Origin: Candidatus Pelearchaeum maunauluense
Lineage (GTDB): Archaea > Thermoproteota > Nitrososphaeria_A > Caldarchaeales > Caldarchaeaceae
Assembly: GCA_030059675.1 (NCBI GenBank)
Contig: JANVYQ010000008.1
Location: 1-61,950, forward strand
Length of the DNA stretch: 61,950 bases
Reading direction: 5' to 3'
Below, in pieces: positions 28,400 to 37,979 of this stretch (position 1 is the stretch's first letter; each line of letters begins with the position of its first letter). A program made the translations under genes and the position numbers. Under the pieces are notes generated by a model. It was not told where the DNA came from. It made no database searches and was given only the letters and a program-made list of their open reading frames with translations.

Positions 28400-29074
28400 C
28401 TAGCTTTGGTGTTTGTCTCTGCTCTTTCCTCGGTTTAGTGAGAGTATGTCGCCGAGGTTTGCTATGACTCCTCGCCAGCCGCCTGTGCGCATAGTTTTTA
28501 GAGCTAGCTCCCAGTCAACACGCAGGAGTATCACGGTTATTATTATCATCACTATAACAGCCGCTATCGTGGCTGTTAGCTGGTTTTCTCCCCCCAGCAC
28601 TTGCTGCGCTCTGCTGAAGTAGAACTTCCCCAAGTATGCTACTGATATTGAGAATATTGTTTTACCTACGGTGTAAGCCAGCAAGAAGCGCCAGAATGAG
28701 AAGCGCATCATCCCTATTGGGATTAGATAAACATCATCAGGAAGCGGTGTGAGGGCAAAGATCAAGACACCTATGTCGACGTATTTTCCTATGAGCTGTC
28801 TGAGAGCATCCATTCTGCGTTTTGTCTCTGGCTTGAAGAACCTATATCCACCCCTGCCCAGGGCGTATGAGGTTACCTTGCCTAGTGAGCCGCCAACCCC
28901 AGCGGCTAGGCCGAGGAGGAGAGGGTCTAAAACCTCGCTCAGCAGGACTACGATGAAGAGATAGGGGACTGGGACGAATGGGACTATGCTTCCAAGGAGG
29001 GAGACTATGAAAACTCCCAGATACCCGTATTGTATTGCCACGCTCTCAAGAAAGGTGTATAGGTCGTTTGTCAA
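28400..29074 (-). CDS. DedA/VTT-domain membrane protein
   Basis: 224-residue polytopic membrane protein of the DedA/SNARE-associated (VTT) family. It shows about five hydrophobic segments, the conserved Gly/Pro-rich entry GYLGVFIVSLLGSIVPFVPVPYL, AGVGGSLGKVTSYALGRGG with its glycines, and TPLPDDVYLIPIG in the re-entrant region. Family members are linked to lipid scrambling or flipping and membrane homeostasis; the substrate here is unknown. It lies next to the phosphohexomutase gene on the same strand, separated by about 37 bases. Confidence 0.88.
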   Translation of the reverse strand: MTNDLYTFLESVAIQYGYLGVFIVSLLGSIVPFVPVPYLFIVVLLSEVLDPLLLGLAAGVGGSLGKVTSYALGRGGYRFFKPETKRRMDALRQLIGKYVDIGVLIFALTPLPDDVYLIPIGMMRFSFWRFLLAYTVGKTIFSISVAYLGKFYFSRAQQVLGGENQLTATIAAVIVMIIITVILLRVDWELALKTMRTGGWRGVIANLGDILSLNRGKSRDKHQS

Positions 29075-29111
29075 GCGTTAATGCATCTCCTCAACTAGAC
29101 GACTGCGCCAG

Positions 29112-30479
29112 CTATTGGGCTTCTTTAGATGTTATTTCCCTGATAAGATTTTCGCCCAGCCGTTTGAGCTCTTTTAATCTCTCGGTTGTTTTGGCCTCCA
29201 CCGACATCTTAAGCTGTGGCATGGTGTTGGAAGCTCTGATGAGGAGCCATCCATCATCCGCGTATGCCTTAACTCCATCAAGCCGCGATATCCTGAAGCC
29301 CCGTTGCTGTAAGGCTTCCGCTATCCTGTCCACCGCCTTAAACTTGATGCTGTCTGGACAGTCATACGTCAGTATGGGCGTGGTCGGGTAGTGCGGTATC
29401 TCGTCCACGATCTCCGAGAGGCGTCTGCCAGCATCGTAGACGACTCGCGACATTGTTAGCGCCGCATATATGGCGTCGTCTGTTCCCTCTATATCCCCGA
29501 AGTATAGGTGGTTGCTCTTCTCTCCCCCCAGCACGGCTCCCTCCTCGCGGACTTTCTGAAGTATGAACGCCCTACCAACCTTCCACTCTATTGGCGTAAA
29601 GCCGTTTGCCTCGGCGACTTCACGCAGGGCTGTTGTGCTATTCACGTCATAGATAATCTTGCCCTTCGTAGGCCAGAATTTGACCAGGACAGCTAGAGCC
29701 ATATCACCCGTGAGGAGCCTACCCTTATCGTCTATGAATGCCGCCCTATCCGCGTCGCCATCAAACCCCACACCCAAGTCACAGCCATTCTCAACGACGA
29801 TACGCTGAAGAGGCTTGAGAGTCTCCTCATTAGGCTCTGGAACATGACCGCGGAAGAAGCCATCAGGATTATCATTAATCCCTATCACCCTCATACCAAG
29901 CTCCGCGAAGAGGCGTGGAACGATATAGACAGCCGACCCATCGCTGTAGTCTACCGCAACCTTGAGCCCGTCCATCCTCCTGAACCTAGACCTCATAAAC
30001 TCAATATAATCGTCAACCAGCTTAACCTCGCGGAGGCTGCCGCGTTTATCTGAGCGTATGAACGAGGCATTCTTGATTATTTCGCGGAGCTTCTCCATTC
30101 CAGCTCCCTGTGAGATTGTCGTGCCGTCTTTGAGAACCATCTTAAACCCGTTCCACTCTGGCGGGTTGTGGCTTGCGGTAACTGCTACTGCGGCGTCTGC
30201 GTTGTAGCGTTTCAGGCCGAAATACGCTGCTGGTGTAGTAGTTATTCCGCCGAAGATTACGTCAATACCAGACTCGCGCAGTCCGTCTATAAGAGCTCGG
30301 CACAGAGCCTCGCCGCTGCGCCTAACATCGCGGGTAACAAGTATGGAGCCTCTACCACCTATAAACGTGCCTAAAGCTCTCCCAACTCTATACGCTATGT
30401 CATCGTTCAAATCCTCTCCATATACGCCGCGTATGTCGTAAGCTCTGAAGATATGGTCGGCTATGCTCATAGCGCTCAC
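29112..30479 (-). CDS. Phosphomannomutase / phosphoglucomutase
   Basis: 455-residue alpha-D-phosphohexomutase that moves phosphate between C1 and C6 of hexoses, feeding sugar nucleotide synthesis. Phosphoserine loop AVTASHNPPEWNG near residue 98, metal loop GVGFDGDADRAAF near residue 240, sugar loop GGEKSNHLYF near residue 320 and phosphate-binding LIRASNTMPQLKMSVEA near residue 415 are all present. The start is MSAMSIADH or four codons in. Mannose, glucose or glucosamine preference cannot be read from sequence. Confidence 0.94.
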   Translation of the reverse strand: MSAMSIADHIFRAYDIRGVYGEDLNDDIAYRVGRALGTFIGGRGSILVTRDVRRSGEALCRALIDGLRESGIDVIFGGITTTPAAYFGLKRYNADAAVAVTASHNPPEWNGFKMVLKDGTTISQGAGMEKLREIIKNASFIRSDKRGSLREVKLVDDYIEFMRSRFRRMDGLKVAVDYSDGSAVYIVPRLFAELGMRVIGINDNPDGFFRGHVPEPNEETLKPLQRIVVENGCDLGVGFDGDADRAAFIDDKGRLLTGDMALAVLVKFWPTKGKIIYDVNSTTALREVAEANGFTPIEWKVGRAFILQKVREEGAVLGGEKSNHLYFGDIEGTDDAIYAALTMSRVVYDAGRRLSEIVDEIPHYPTTPILTYDCPDSIKFKAVDRIAEALQQRGFRISRLDGVKAYADDGWLLIRASNTMPQLKMSVEAKTTERLKELKRLGENLIREITSKEAQ

Positions 30480-30532
30480 CCTATCTAAAACTAGCTTTGT
30501 GAGAGCCTATTATTATAATGGTTATTGCCTTC

Positions 30533-30802
30533 TCACGGTATTACTCTATTAAGTAAAATATTGTATGGAGGCGGGTTAGAAACATCGTCTCCATCACCCC
30601 CATCGTCATAATCTCCGCCTATGCTATCAGCAGCCTCCGATGCCGCAGTCAAGCCCCACGATGTCCCAAAGAGCTCAAACATCCTATCACGCTCAGCGGG
30701 CTTAGGCTTACGCAGCATATTCCGAAGCCGTTTAACCTTACTATTCCTAGACAAATCCATCAAAACTATTTGAAGCGCGGGGCCAGCGGAGCGGAGTGCC
30801 AC
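30533..30802 (-). CDS. Small uncharacterised protein
   Basis: 89-residue open frame. The more likely start is the internal Met of MDLSRNSKVKRLRNMLRK, giving about 75 residues. It has a basic N-terminal helix and an acidic Gly/Asp patch (GGDYDDGGDGDD). I recognise no family. It lies between the mutase gene and the NADP reductase gene in an AT-rich gap. It may be spurious. Confidence 0.35.
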   Translation of the reverse strand: MALRSAGPALQIVLMDLSRNSKVKRLRNMLRKPKPAERDRMFELFGTSWGLTAASEAADSIGGDYDDGGDGDDVSNPPPYNILLNRVIP

Positions 30803-30929
30803 AACTAGGACAAGAAGACATAACTTATCACAAAGGAAAATACATTTTTCATTTTGGTATATTTTCTTAATTACTTAATTGCGAGTATAGAAAGATATAC
30901 ACCCAAAAATATTTGGTATTTTTACAACA

Positions 30930-31628
30930 TCACCGCCATGCTTCAAACACCCTTGCATCATCCACTCCCACTATCTTTATCGCGGCATCGTGTATCCTGT
31001 ATCTCCTGTTTATACCGATTAGTAGCTGTGTTATCTGCTCAACTATCCGCGTGTTTTTGAGCGCTCCCCCATCTACCGGTCTCAGCCCGTCTATCTTATA
31101 GGCTAGCTCGGCGACGCGCTTCTTTGCCTCCCTGTCATCGCCTAGTATTATCGTATCACAGCCTACTGGCTCGCTAAGCTTCGTGAGCTTCTCCGCGCTT
31201 ACCGTATGGAACCCCGCAACGACTGGCGTTTGGCCTGGTATCTTGTCTCTCACCAGCTCTGCCGCCGAGCCGTAGCCGCGTAGGTCTGCCTTCAGCGGCA
31301 CTATACATGACACAACTATCGTGTTGCTATTTAGGTTTGGCAGTATTGATTCGATTATTGTATCAATACCCTCAAAAGGCACGGTTAGCATGGCGATATC
31401 ACAGCCGCGGACTGCCTCGCTGTTCTCCAAGCCCCTTATAGCTGCTTTTCCACTCACGAGTCGGGAAATCTCGCTGGCAGCGTTTTCCGCGCGCTCACGC
31501 GCCCTAGAGCCCACGACAACCTCAACACCAGCAAGAGCAAGCCTAGCAGCTAGCCCAAACCCAAGTCCTCCAGTACCGCCTAGCACCGCAACCCTCAAGC
31601 GAAGCACCTCAACCGCCGCAACAGCCAA
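30930..31628 (-). CDS. npdG: F420H2:NADP oxidoreductase
   Basis: 232-residue cytosolic enzyme that passes hydride between reduced coenzyme F420 and NADP. The N-terminal Rossmann motif VAVLGGTGGLGFGLA and the NADP 2'-phosphate-binding VVGSRARERA are clear; further family blocks are DIAMLTVPFEGID, VVSCIVPL and GFHTVSAEKL. The first ATG (31628) gives an odd ten-residue lead (AVAAVEVLRL); a GTG or TTG a few codons later is probably the true start. Presence suggests the organism makes F420. Confidence 0.9.
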   Translation of the reverse strand: MAVAAVEVLRLRVAVLGGTGGLGFGLAARLALAGVEVVVGSRARERAENAASEISRLVSGKAAIRGLENSEAVRGCDIAMLTVPFEGIDTIIESILPNLNSNTIVVSCIVPLKADLRGYGSAAELVRDKIPGQTPVVAGFHTVSAEKLTKLSEPVGCDTIILGDDREAKKRVAELAYKIDGLRPVDGGALKNTRIVEQITQLLIGINRRYRIHDAAIKIVGVDDARVFEAWR

Positions 31629-31700
31629 ATAGGGATATAGTTAAACACTTTGTCGGGCAAGATTAAAATTTTGGAAGAACCAAAATGCACATGAAGACCG

Positions 31701-32336
31701 ATGGACGAGTCCCTCCTAGTCGTGGGAGTCATCTTCGTAATCCTGGGGCTCGCTGGAATTTACATAGCTTATTCAGGCGTCTCGGACACGCTTGATAACG
31801 GTCTCCAACAGTTCTCAGGACTGCTCCTCGCTCTTGGTATAGCTATGATTCCAGGCGGCCTCCTACGCGGTGGCCTACCCCAGCTCAGCGGCCCAAAGAT
31901 AGTAGCAATACTAGCAATAATGGTTATACTCGTCTCGCTAGTTGCAACCACTGCAGCCCTCCAGATAGGACCATTCAAGAAGGTAGAAGAAGTCGGCGAA
32001 GTGAAGGAGACGCCATTCAAAGTTATAGTGAGAATAGTCCCAGGCTCTTTCAACCCACAGCAGGAAGAGAACTATGTTCCTAAGCAGATTAGAGTAATTA
32101 TAGGATACAACAGCACGGTAATCTGGATCAATGATGATGTGCCGCATACAGTTACTTCTGAAGAAGACCTGTTTAACTCTGGCCTCTTCGGCAGCGGCCA
32201 GAACTGGACATACACATTCTCGCGTGAGGGGGTGTATAGATACCATTGCATACCCCACCCATGGATGCGCGGCGTGGTGATAGCTGAGGAGAACCCCGAA
32301 CTCGTAGCTAGTCTTAGACAGCAGGAAGCTGGTTAA
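31701..32336 (+). CDS. Membrane-anchored cupredoxin (plastocyanin-like blue copper protein)
   Basis: 211 residues. The first 100 hold three membrane helices; the C-terminal domain faces outside. Copper ligands of a type 1 site are visible: His in DVPHTVTS, then Cys in YRYHC, His in IPHPWM and Met in the same segment, in the correct order and spacing. It probably carries electrons in a respiratory chain. It starts about 70 bases from the divergent npdG gene. Confidence 0.88.
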   Translation: MDESLLVVGVIFVILGLAGIYIAYSGVSDTLDNGLQQFSGLLLALGIAMIPGGLLRGGLPQLSGPKIVAILAIMVILVSLVATTAALQIGPFKKVEEVGEVKETPFKVIVRIVPGSFNPQQEENYVPKQIRVIIGYNSTVIWINDDVPHTVTSEEDLFNSGLFGSGQNWTYTFSREGVYRYHCIPHPWMRGVVIAEENPELVASLRQQEAG

Positions 32337-32396
32337 CTTCCACATCAATGCGTTTTTGGTAAAGGCTTAAATCAACTGGTATAGCGCCGCCGACGA

Positions 32397-33185
32397 ATGC
32401 GTGCCAAGCTCCATCAAGAAGAACATTTTCCCAGTATAACTTTCTCTAGGCAGGCCTCATTGCATCCTGCCCATGAAATACACGGGGTAGTGCGAGGTCT
32501 CGGTGTGCGCGTTTCTGGGCTAGGTATTGAAGGAGAGGGAATGGGAATAGGTGGCGTCGTAGCGCTATGCGGCAACCGCGCAGTATTTCCCCTCACTGCC
32601 GAGGAGTTCATGCTGGGAAGAACCCTCATCAGAAGATACCATATGAACGGTGTTTCAATAAAATTCATCGGAAGGGGGTTTGTAGATAAGCCCTACAAGA
32701 AAATACACTCAGCCCTAGCCCCGCTCTACGTTAAAAGCAGGGTATTCAGGCCGTTTTACTACTTCCTCATGGCTGCCAGGACTGTTGCGAATGTTAGGAG
32801 TAGGTTTGTGGAGGTGCGGGAGCTGGGCTATGTGGATGTAGCATATAGGGTTGACGGTAGTATGGTTAGGGTTGAGGTAGATGCCAGCTCCCTGCGGTGT
32901 AGCAGATACTTCGTGGCAAACGAGCTTTCGGGCAGACTCTTCACCAAGCTCCTGGTTGATGGCAGGGATATTGGGCGAATCCCTCCATGGATAGATTTAG
33001 ACTGCGACGAGCTTGAGCTGTTTTCACCTACGCTTAAGCTTGGCATGAAGCTACGCCGCGTGGCTGGATGTAAGCTACTTGCAGGCCGCGAGGTCTTGGG
33101 AGAAAGGCTTGACTGGGCGGGCGCAAGCTACCAGCCCAATACGCGGCGCTTCTCATACGAAGTGGTGTTCAAACAGCATGACTGA
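32397..33185 (+). CDS. Uncharacterised protein upstream of the radical SAM gene
   Basis: 262 residues. I recognise no family. The middle part is mixed alpha/beta (GMGIGGVVALCGNRAVFPLT, then KKIHSALAPLY) and the C-terminal half is beta-rich. The first 25 residues do not look coding-like and a later start (for example GTG at VVRGLGVRV) is possible. The stop codon overlaps the radical SAM start (ATG at 33178), so the two are translationally coupled and may act together. Confidence 0.62.
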   Translation: MRAKLHQEEHFPSITFSRQASLHPAHEIHGVVRGLGVRVSGLGIEGEGMGIGGVVALCGNRAVFPLTAEEFMLGRTLIRRYHMNGVSIKFIGRGFVDKPYKKIHSALAPLYVKSRVFRPFYYFLMAARTVANVRSRFVEVRELGYVDVAYRVDGSMVRVEVDASSLRCSRYFVANELSGRLFTKLLVDGRDIGRIPPWIDLDCDELELFSPTLKLGMKLRRVAGCKLLAGREVLGERLDWAGASYQPNTRRFSYEVVFKQHD

Positions 33186-35883
33186 CGCTGTTCTAATCTT
33201 CCCCTACTTTGACGATAAGCGCTCAAGGATGTTCAAGTTCCCACCACTAGGCATAGGATACATAGCATCATACCTACGGGCACACGGCTACAGCGTCAAG
33301 ATAGTTGACTGCACATTCCTAACATGGGAGAAGGCCCTTGCAGAGGCCAGGCAAGCTAAGCCACGTATCATCGGGATATACAGCATGCTCTCTATGGTTA
33401 AGCCTGCGCTGAAGCTGGCTGAGGAGCTGCGCGACGACTGTGAGCTCTTGGTTGCTGGAGGTCCCATGCCATCCGCATACCCACAGAAGTTTCTCGAAAC
33501 ATTTGACCTTGTAGCGCAGGGCGAGGCCGAGGAGACGATGCTGGAGCTACTACAAGCGCTAGATGGTGAGCGCAGAATAGAGGAGATACGCGGCCTCCAC
33601 ATATCAAAACGGGCACTACGCATAGCCGGCGTAGCCCACACAACGAACGGCGGCGGACACATCTTCACAGGACAACGACCACTCATAAAAGACCTAGACA
33701 GACTCCCATTCCCAGCCCGCGACCTATACGACAACACGGCATACCAACAATACTACCAACAAAACTACGGCTACACCATGACCTCCATGATAGCATCACG
33801 CGGATGCCCATTCTGCTGCGACTTCTGCGTAACCGAAGACTCGATCGTGGTGGGAAACCCGGGAACAGCCACAATACCACAGATAAAGACGGGGATGAAG
33901 GTTCTCACTCATACGGCATCCTTCAAAGAGGTAACCCATACCTTCAGGAGGAAATATAGGGGGAAGCTGCTAAGAATAAAGCCTTGGCTGGTTGGTCTTG
34001 AGATAAAGATAACCCCAGAGCATGAAGTATTCGCACTACCTAGGGAGGGTGTATTGAGAAATGGTAGAAAGACTAAGATAGTTTTCAACCCAGAATTCAT
34101 ACCTGCGCATTTACTTGAGAGCGGTGATTATCTATGCATACCGATAATAAGAAAGAATAAGCGTATAACGAGGCTGAATATAGCGGATAAGCTAGCCAGT
34201 ATAAAGGACAATTATCGTATGCGAAACCTACTACCAGATGAACCCGTGGAAAGAATATATGAGCTTCATGGACAGGGAACCTCTAAAAGCGCTATTTCAA
34301 GGCTATTGGGAGTTGAGCAAGACACTGTGAAAAGGCGCTCGCAAAAGATGTACAAGGCTAGATTAGAGTATAGTAAATTGGATACGAGGTACAGCCTGAA
34401 CCGACAGCGGGCTCCCGCGGAGCTTAGTGTTACTCCAGAGCTCTGCCGATTGATAGGCTATTATCTCGCCGAGGGTAATGTATCATCCCATCCTAGGCAT
34501 TCTAACTCTCTCACACTTCAATTGACGTTTGACGCTCATGAAAGAAAGCTAGTTAGAGACGCTATAAGGCTGGTTAGGCGTTGTCTTAAGGTCAGGCCGA
34601 TAGTAGCCAGCAACCAGAAGAATAAGACGGCGCGGGTTCAGATAAACTCGGTGGTTCTAGGCCTTTTCTTCAGCCTAATGTTCGGCGGAGGTTCTGCTGA
34701 AAAGCGGCTACCTGATGAGATGCTGTTTCTTCCCAGAAAGCTTCAGTCGGAGATTATACGCGGCCTATTCCTAGGGGATGGATACCTGCGGAGAGATGGC
34801 TCAGAATTTACATTCAAAACAGCTTCAAGAACCCTCGCCCACCAGCTCTATCTAATCCTCCTCCGCCTCCGAATATCAGCTAGCATACACATAAGACATT
34901 ACAGCGGAAAAGCTAAGGCTCCATACTATGTATTCAGTATAAAGGGTAAATCGTTAAACAAACTTCTCAAAATATTAGGTATTGATGCGCGTGTTAAAAT
35001 GCCTTCTGATAGTCCTGCAATATTCTATAGAAATTATCTTTTAGTGCCGATAAGAGAGGTTGAAGAAGTTGATTTTGATGGTGATGTCTATAATCTGGAA
35101 GTTAGGGATGATGAATCCTATACCGTCAATTTCTTCGCCGTTCATAATTGTTGGCGTCCTGATTACGGCCGTGTTTACCGCGTGCGGAGTCCTGAGAACG
35201 TTGTCGATGAAATGGAGGAGATTAGGTACCGTTATGGTTATGAGCGTATATGGTTTGCTGACGAGCTCTTCATAGCGAATAAGAAGCATGTTTTGAGGCT
35301 TTGCGAGGAGATTAGACGGCGGGGACTTGATGTTCTTTGGGAGTGTTTGGCGCGTGTGGATTTGGTTGACTCGGAGATAGCTCATGCCATGAGACGGGCT
35401 GGGTGCCATAAGGTTATCTTCGGACTGGAGTCAGGCGACGATAGGACGTTAAAGACGATGAACAAGCACATAACGGTTGAGCAGTCAAGACGCGCTGTGG
35501 AGACGATGGTTAAAGCAGGCATCAAGGTTGGCGCTTTCTTCATACTCGGATACCCAGGAGAGACTAATGAGACGATGCTCAACACAATAAGGTTCGCCTC
35601 CAGCCTTCCTTTGGACTACTTCTCTATCACTATACCCTACCCCCTACCTGGGACTGGGCTCTACGAGAGGGTTAAAGACAGGCTGGTGGCTGAGGAGTGG
35701 GAGAAGCCCGCCCATGGCTGGGACCATAAGCTCCTCTTCAAGCACGACTTCTCAACCGAGAAGCTACGTTATGGTATATGGATGGCCATAACGCGGGCGA
35801 AGCTCAGGAACAAGCTAGGGCCTCTCTACGCTGTGCTGAAGCCCTGGGAGATTTATACAGAGTACAAGTTTAGGAGACTCTAG
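33178..35883 (+). CDS. B12-binding radical SAM protein interrupted by an intein
   Basis: The 901-codon frame contains a 441-residue intein; the spliced protein has 460 residues. The N-terminal half is a cobalamin-binding-like domain (PLGIGYIASYLRAHGYSVKI, QAKPRIIGIY, LLVAGGPMPSAYP), then comes the radical SAM motif RGCPFCCDF|C, split by the intein so that its third cluster Cys is the first residue after the splice. The rest follows the AdoMet barrel (KVIFGLESGDDRTLKTMNK, FFILGYPGETNETML). The substrate is unknown: relatives include methylases and cyclases of lipids, hopanoids and tetrapyrroles. I start at ATG 33178 (MTDAVLIFPYFDD), where the frame overlaps the end of the upstream gene. Confidence 0.9.
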   Translation: MTDAVLIFPYFDDKRSRMFKFPPLGIGYIASYLRAHGYSVKIVDCTFLTWEKALAEARQAKPRIIGIYSMLSMVKPALKLAEELRDDCELLVAGGPMPSAYPQKFLETFDLVAQGEAEETMLELLQALDGERRIEEIRGLHISKRALRIAGVAHTTNGGGHIFTGQRPLIKDLDRLPFPARDLYDNTAYQQYYQQNYGYTMTSMIASRGCPFCCDFCVTEDSIVVGNPGTATIPQIKTGMKVLTHTASFKEVTHTFRRKYRGKLLRIKPWLVGLEIKITPEHEVFALPREGVLRNGRKTKIVFNPEFIPAHLLESGDYLCIPIIRKNKRITRLNIADKLASIKDNYRMRNLLPDEPVERIYELHGQGTSKSAISRLLGVEQDTVKRRSQKMYKARLEYSKLDTRYSLNRQRAPAELSVTPELCRLIGYYLAEGNVSSHPRHSNSLTLQLTFDAHERKLVRDAIRLVRRCLKVRPIVASNQKNKTARVQINSVVLGLFFSLMFGGGSAEKRLPDEMLFLPRKLQSEIIRGLFLGDGYLRRDGSEFTFKTASRTLAHQLYLILLRLRISASIHIRHYSGKAKAPYYVFSIKGKSLNKLLKILGIDARVKMPSDSPAIFYRNYLLVPIREVEEVDFDGDVYNLEVRDDESYTVNFFAVHNCWRPDYGRVYRVRSPENVVDEMEEIRYRYGYERIWFADELFIANKKHVLRLCEEIRRRGLDVLWECLARVDLVDSEIAHAMRRAGCHKVIFGLESGDDRTLKTMNKHITVEQSRRAVETMVKAGIKVGAFFILGYPGETNETMLNTIRFASSLPLDYFSITIPYPLPGTGLYERVKDRLVAEEWEKPAHGWDHKLLFKHDFSTEKLRYGIWMAITRAKLRNKLGPLYAVLKPWEIYTEYKFRRL
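33826..35148 (+). other. Intein with LAGLIDADG homing endonuclease
   Basis: Protein-splicing element of 441 residues. Block A begins with the nucleophile in CVTEDSIVVG, block B has the TPEH of EIKITPEHEVFAL, the endonuclease motifs read LCRLIGYYLAEG and EIIRGLFLGDG, block F is DFDGDVYNLEV and block G ends FFAVHN before Cys+1. A helix-turn-helix-like segment (LHGQGTSKSAISRLLG) lies between block B and the first endonuclease motif. All key splicing residues are intact. The insertion point is one codon before the third Cys of the radical SAM cluster motif. Confidence 0.95.
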
Positions 35884-35959
35884 ATATTCCAGTCTAGACC
35901 TAACCTATCCCGAAAGAATAATAGACAGCAGAGTATAAATTTTGACAGGAGCAGAAGAT

Positions 35960-37364
35960 ATGAGCATATTTAGAAATGCAAGGTTAAAGAAGGAAATGGA
36001 CTGTGAAGCTGCAGAGTATATTTCATCGCTTTCTTTTGATCATGAAATACTTAATGCAGTAATATGGGTTAATGCAGTGCACTTAAAGATATCATATGAA
36101 AAAGGTCTCCTAAAGCTTGAATATCTCCAAAAAGCTTTCAAAGCATTGAGAGATGTATATGAGAACCCTCCTAGAGAATTAGATCCACGAATTGAGGATA
36201 TCCATGTATTCATTGAGCAAGTTGTGTCTAGTGCGTCTGAACATGCTGGTGGAATGCTCTCTTATGGTAAAAGTAGAAATGATGCCGTAGCCACAGCTAT
36301 CAGGATTAGAGCGAGAGAATATTTTCTACAAACAGCTTTAACTGAACTATCACTAGTGGATGTATTACTAGATCCGGTATATACTCATCTCCAGAGAGCT
36401 GTGCCAGCTACTTTCGGATTCATACTCCACTCATATGCTAGCAAAATCCTAAGAAACATATCAAGTGTTATAAATATTTATGCAAGAGTAAATCTTTCAC
36501 CGTTAGGGTCAGCTGCAGCAGGTTCCTCAACACCTATAGACAGGCTTAGACAAGCCCAGCTACTAGGATTCGAGGACGTAGTCGAGAATTCTTTAGACGC
36601 TACTACTTCAAGAGATTACATCTATAACAATCTTATCATATCTCATTAACTCTGCAATCACTTATTCATGTTTAGCAGAAGAGATAATACTTTACTCTAC
36701 GAGAGAGTTTAACTTAATAGAGCTTCCAGATGAATATTCCTCAACTAGTAGTATTATGCCTCAGAAGAAGAACCCAGTAGTTGCAGAGATAGCTAGAACC
36801 AAGATTGGGGAAATCCTTGGCGATATGGTTAAGCTGATAATGACAGTCTCTAGACAGCCTAGCGGATACAGTCTCGACTATCAGCAGATAACACCCAAGC
36901 TATGGAATTCATTTAAAGAAGTAATGGAAACAGCTCGAATACTATCAAAGATGATTAAAGACATTAATGTTAATGAAGAAAAAGCTTTCAAAGCTTGTCT
37001 AGGCCCGATTCTACTAACCGAGATAGCCAATAGACTTGTACAAGAACACAAGCTAAGTTTTAGAATAGCTCATCAAACCCGTGCGGAACTCTCTGAAGCA
37101 CTCGATAATGATGCTTTAAACAAAGAAATCTTCGAACAAGTTATCAGTAGATACATTGTGCAGACTATTGATTATAAAGAATTCCGTAGAAAGTTAGACC
37201 CGTACAAGGTTATATCTTCTTACAGAACTATAGGATCAGCAAATCCACAAGAAGTAAAAAAGATGATTGAAGTAGATCGTAGAAGAGTTGAAGGATTAAG
37301 GCAGTGGTTTAGAGACACGCTAGACAAACTCCAGAAACTATTCATTTTATCCACAACTATCTAG
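35960..37364 (+). pseudogene. argH: Argininosuccinate lyase-like gene with one frameshift
   Basis: Member of the argininosuccinate lyase/fumarase superfamily (about 470 residues if joined). The first frame carries GGMLSYGKSRNDAVATA; after a frame change near 36640 the second carries INSAITYSCLAEE and the lyase signature SSIMPQKKNP. A single added or missing base explains the break. A TATA-like gagtataaa lies about 25 bases before the ATG at 35960, so the intact gene would be leaderless. AT-rich and AGA-rich, like the following island. True substrate uncertain: argininosuccinate or another amidine/amino compound. Confidence 0.8.
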
Positions 37365-37436
37365 AAAACATATAGAACCTATCTTCCAGCACTGTTTTTG
37401 AAAAATCTAATATAATCTTTTCAGCATTGAAATCGC

Positions 37437-37847
37437 ATGAATTTAATGTCGTCTCTAATCATTCTTGGAGCATGGTTTCTATTCATGACTCTAGTTATAA
37501 TTAATGGTTAATAAGGAATGCACTGTATAAGCCAATCATTGGAGAACTCGTAGCTCTCTCGTAGCTCACCAGATCAGTTCAATAACATTCATAGCAGTTA
37601 TTCTTATCCATAACATATCTTATCTTTAAACTGAATGATCTAAAACCAAATGATTCAGAAGCATTGCATACTGGCACTATCTCGCTCATGATGACTATTG
37701 TACTCGAATTCATTGCCGGACATTATGTTTTTGGAAATTCATGGGAAAACATCTTCGCAGATTATGATCTCTTAAAAGGGGAGACCCTGGAGCCTCGCTC
37801 TATTATTCATCTTTCTATCACCATACATAATAAGTAAGATTAAATAG
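37437..37847 (+). pseudogene. Remnant of a small membrane protein
   Basis: The 600-base gap after the lyase holds short frames that look like pieces of one membrane protein: NLMSSLIILGAWFLFMTLV, then in another frame LMMTIVLEFIAGHYVFGNSW...DYDLLKG, and in a third RPWSLALLFIFLSPYIISK. At least two frame changes and internal stops are needed. Family unknown. The rest of the gap to 37979 shows nothing else. Confidence 0.4.
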
Positions 37848-37979
37848 CTTCGCCCACTACATACTGGCTCCTGCTACTATTCTCTGAGGGAAAAATACCG
37901 ATATATAATTCTAAAAACGTGCTTTCTCTATTCAATAAAAATGATGTAGAAATTTGGAGATTAAGTATTCATTTGTGTT

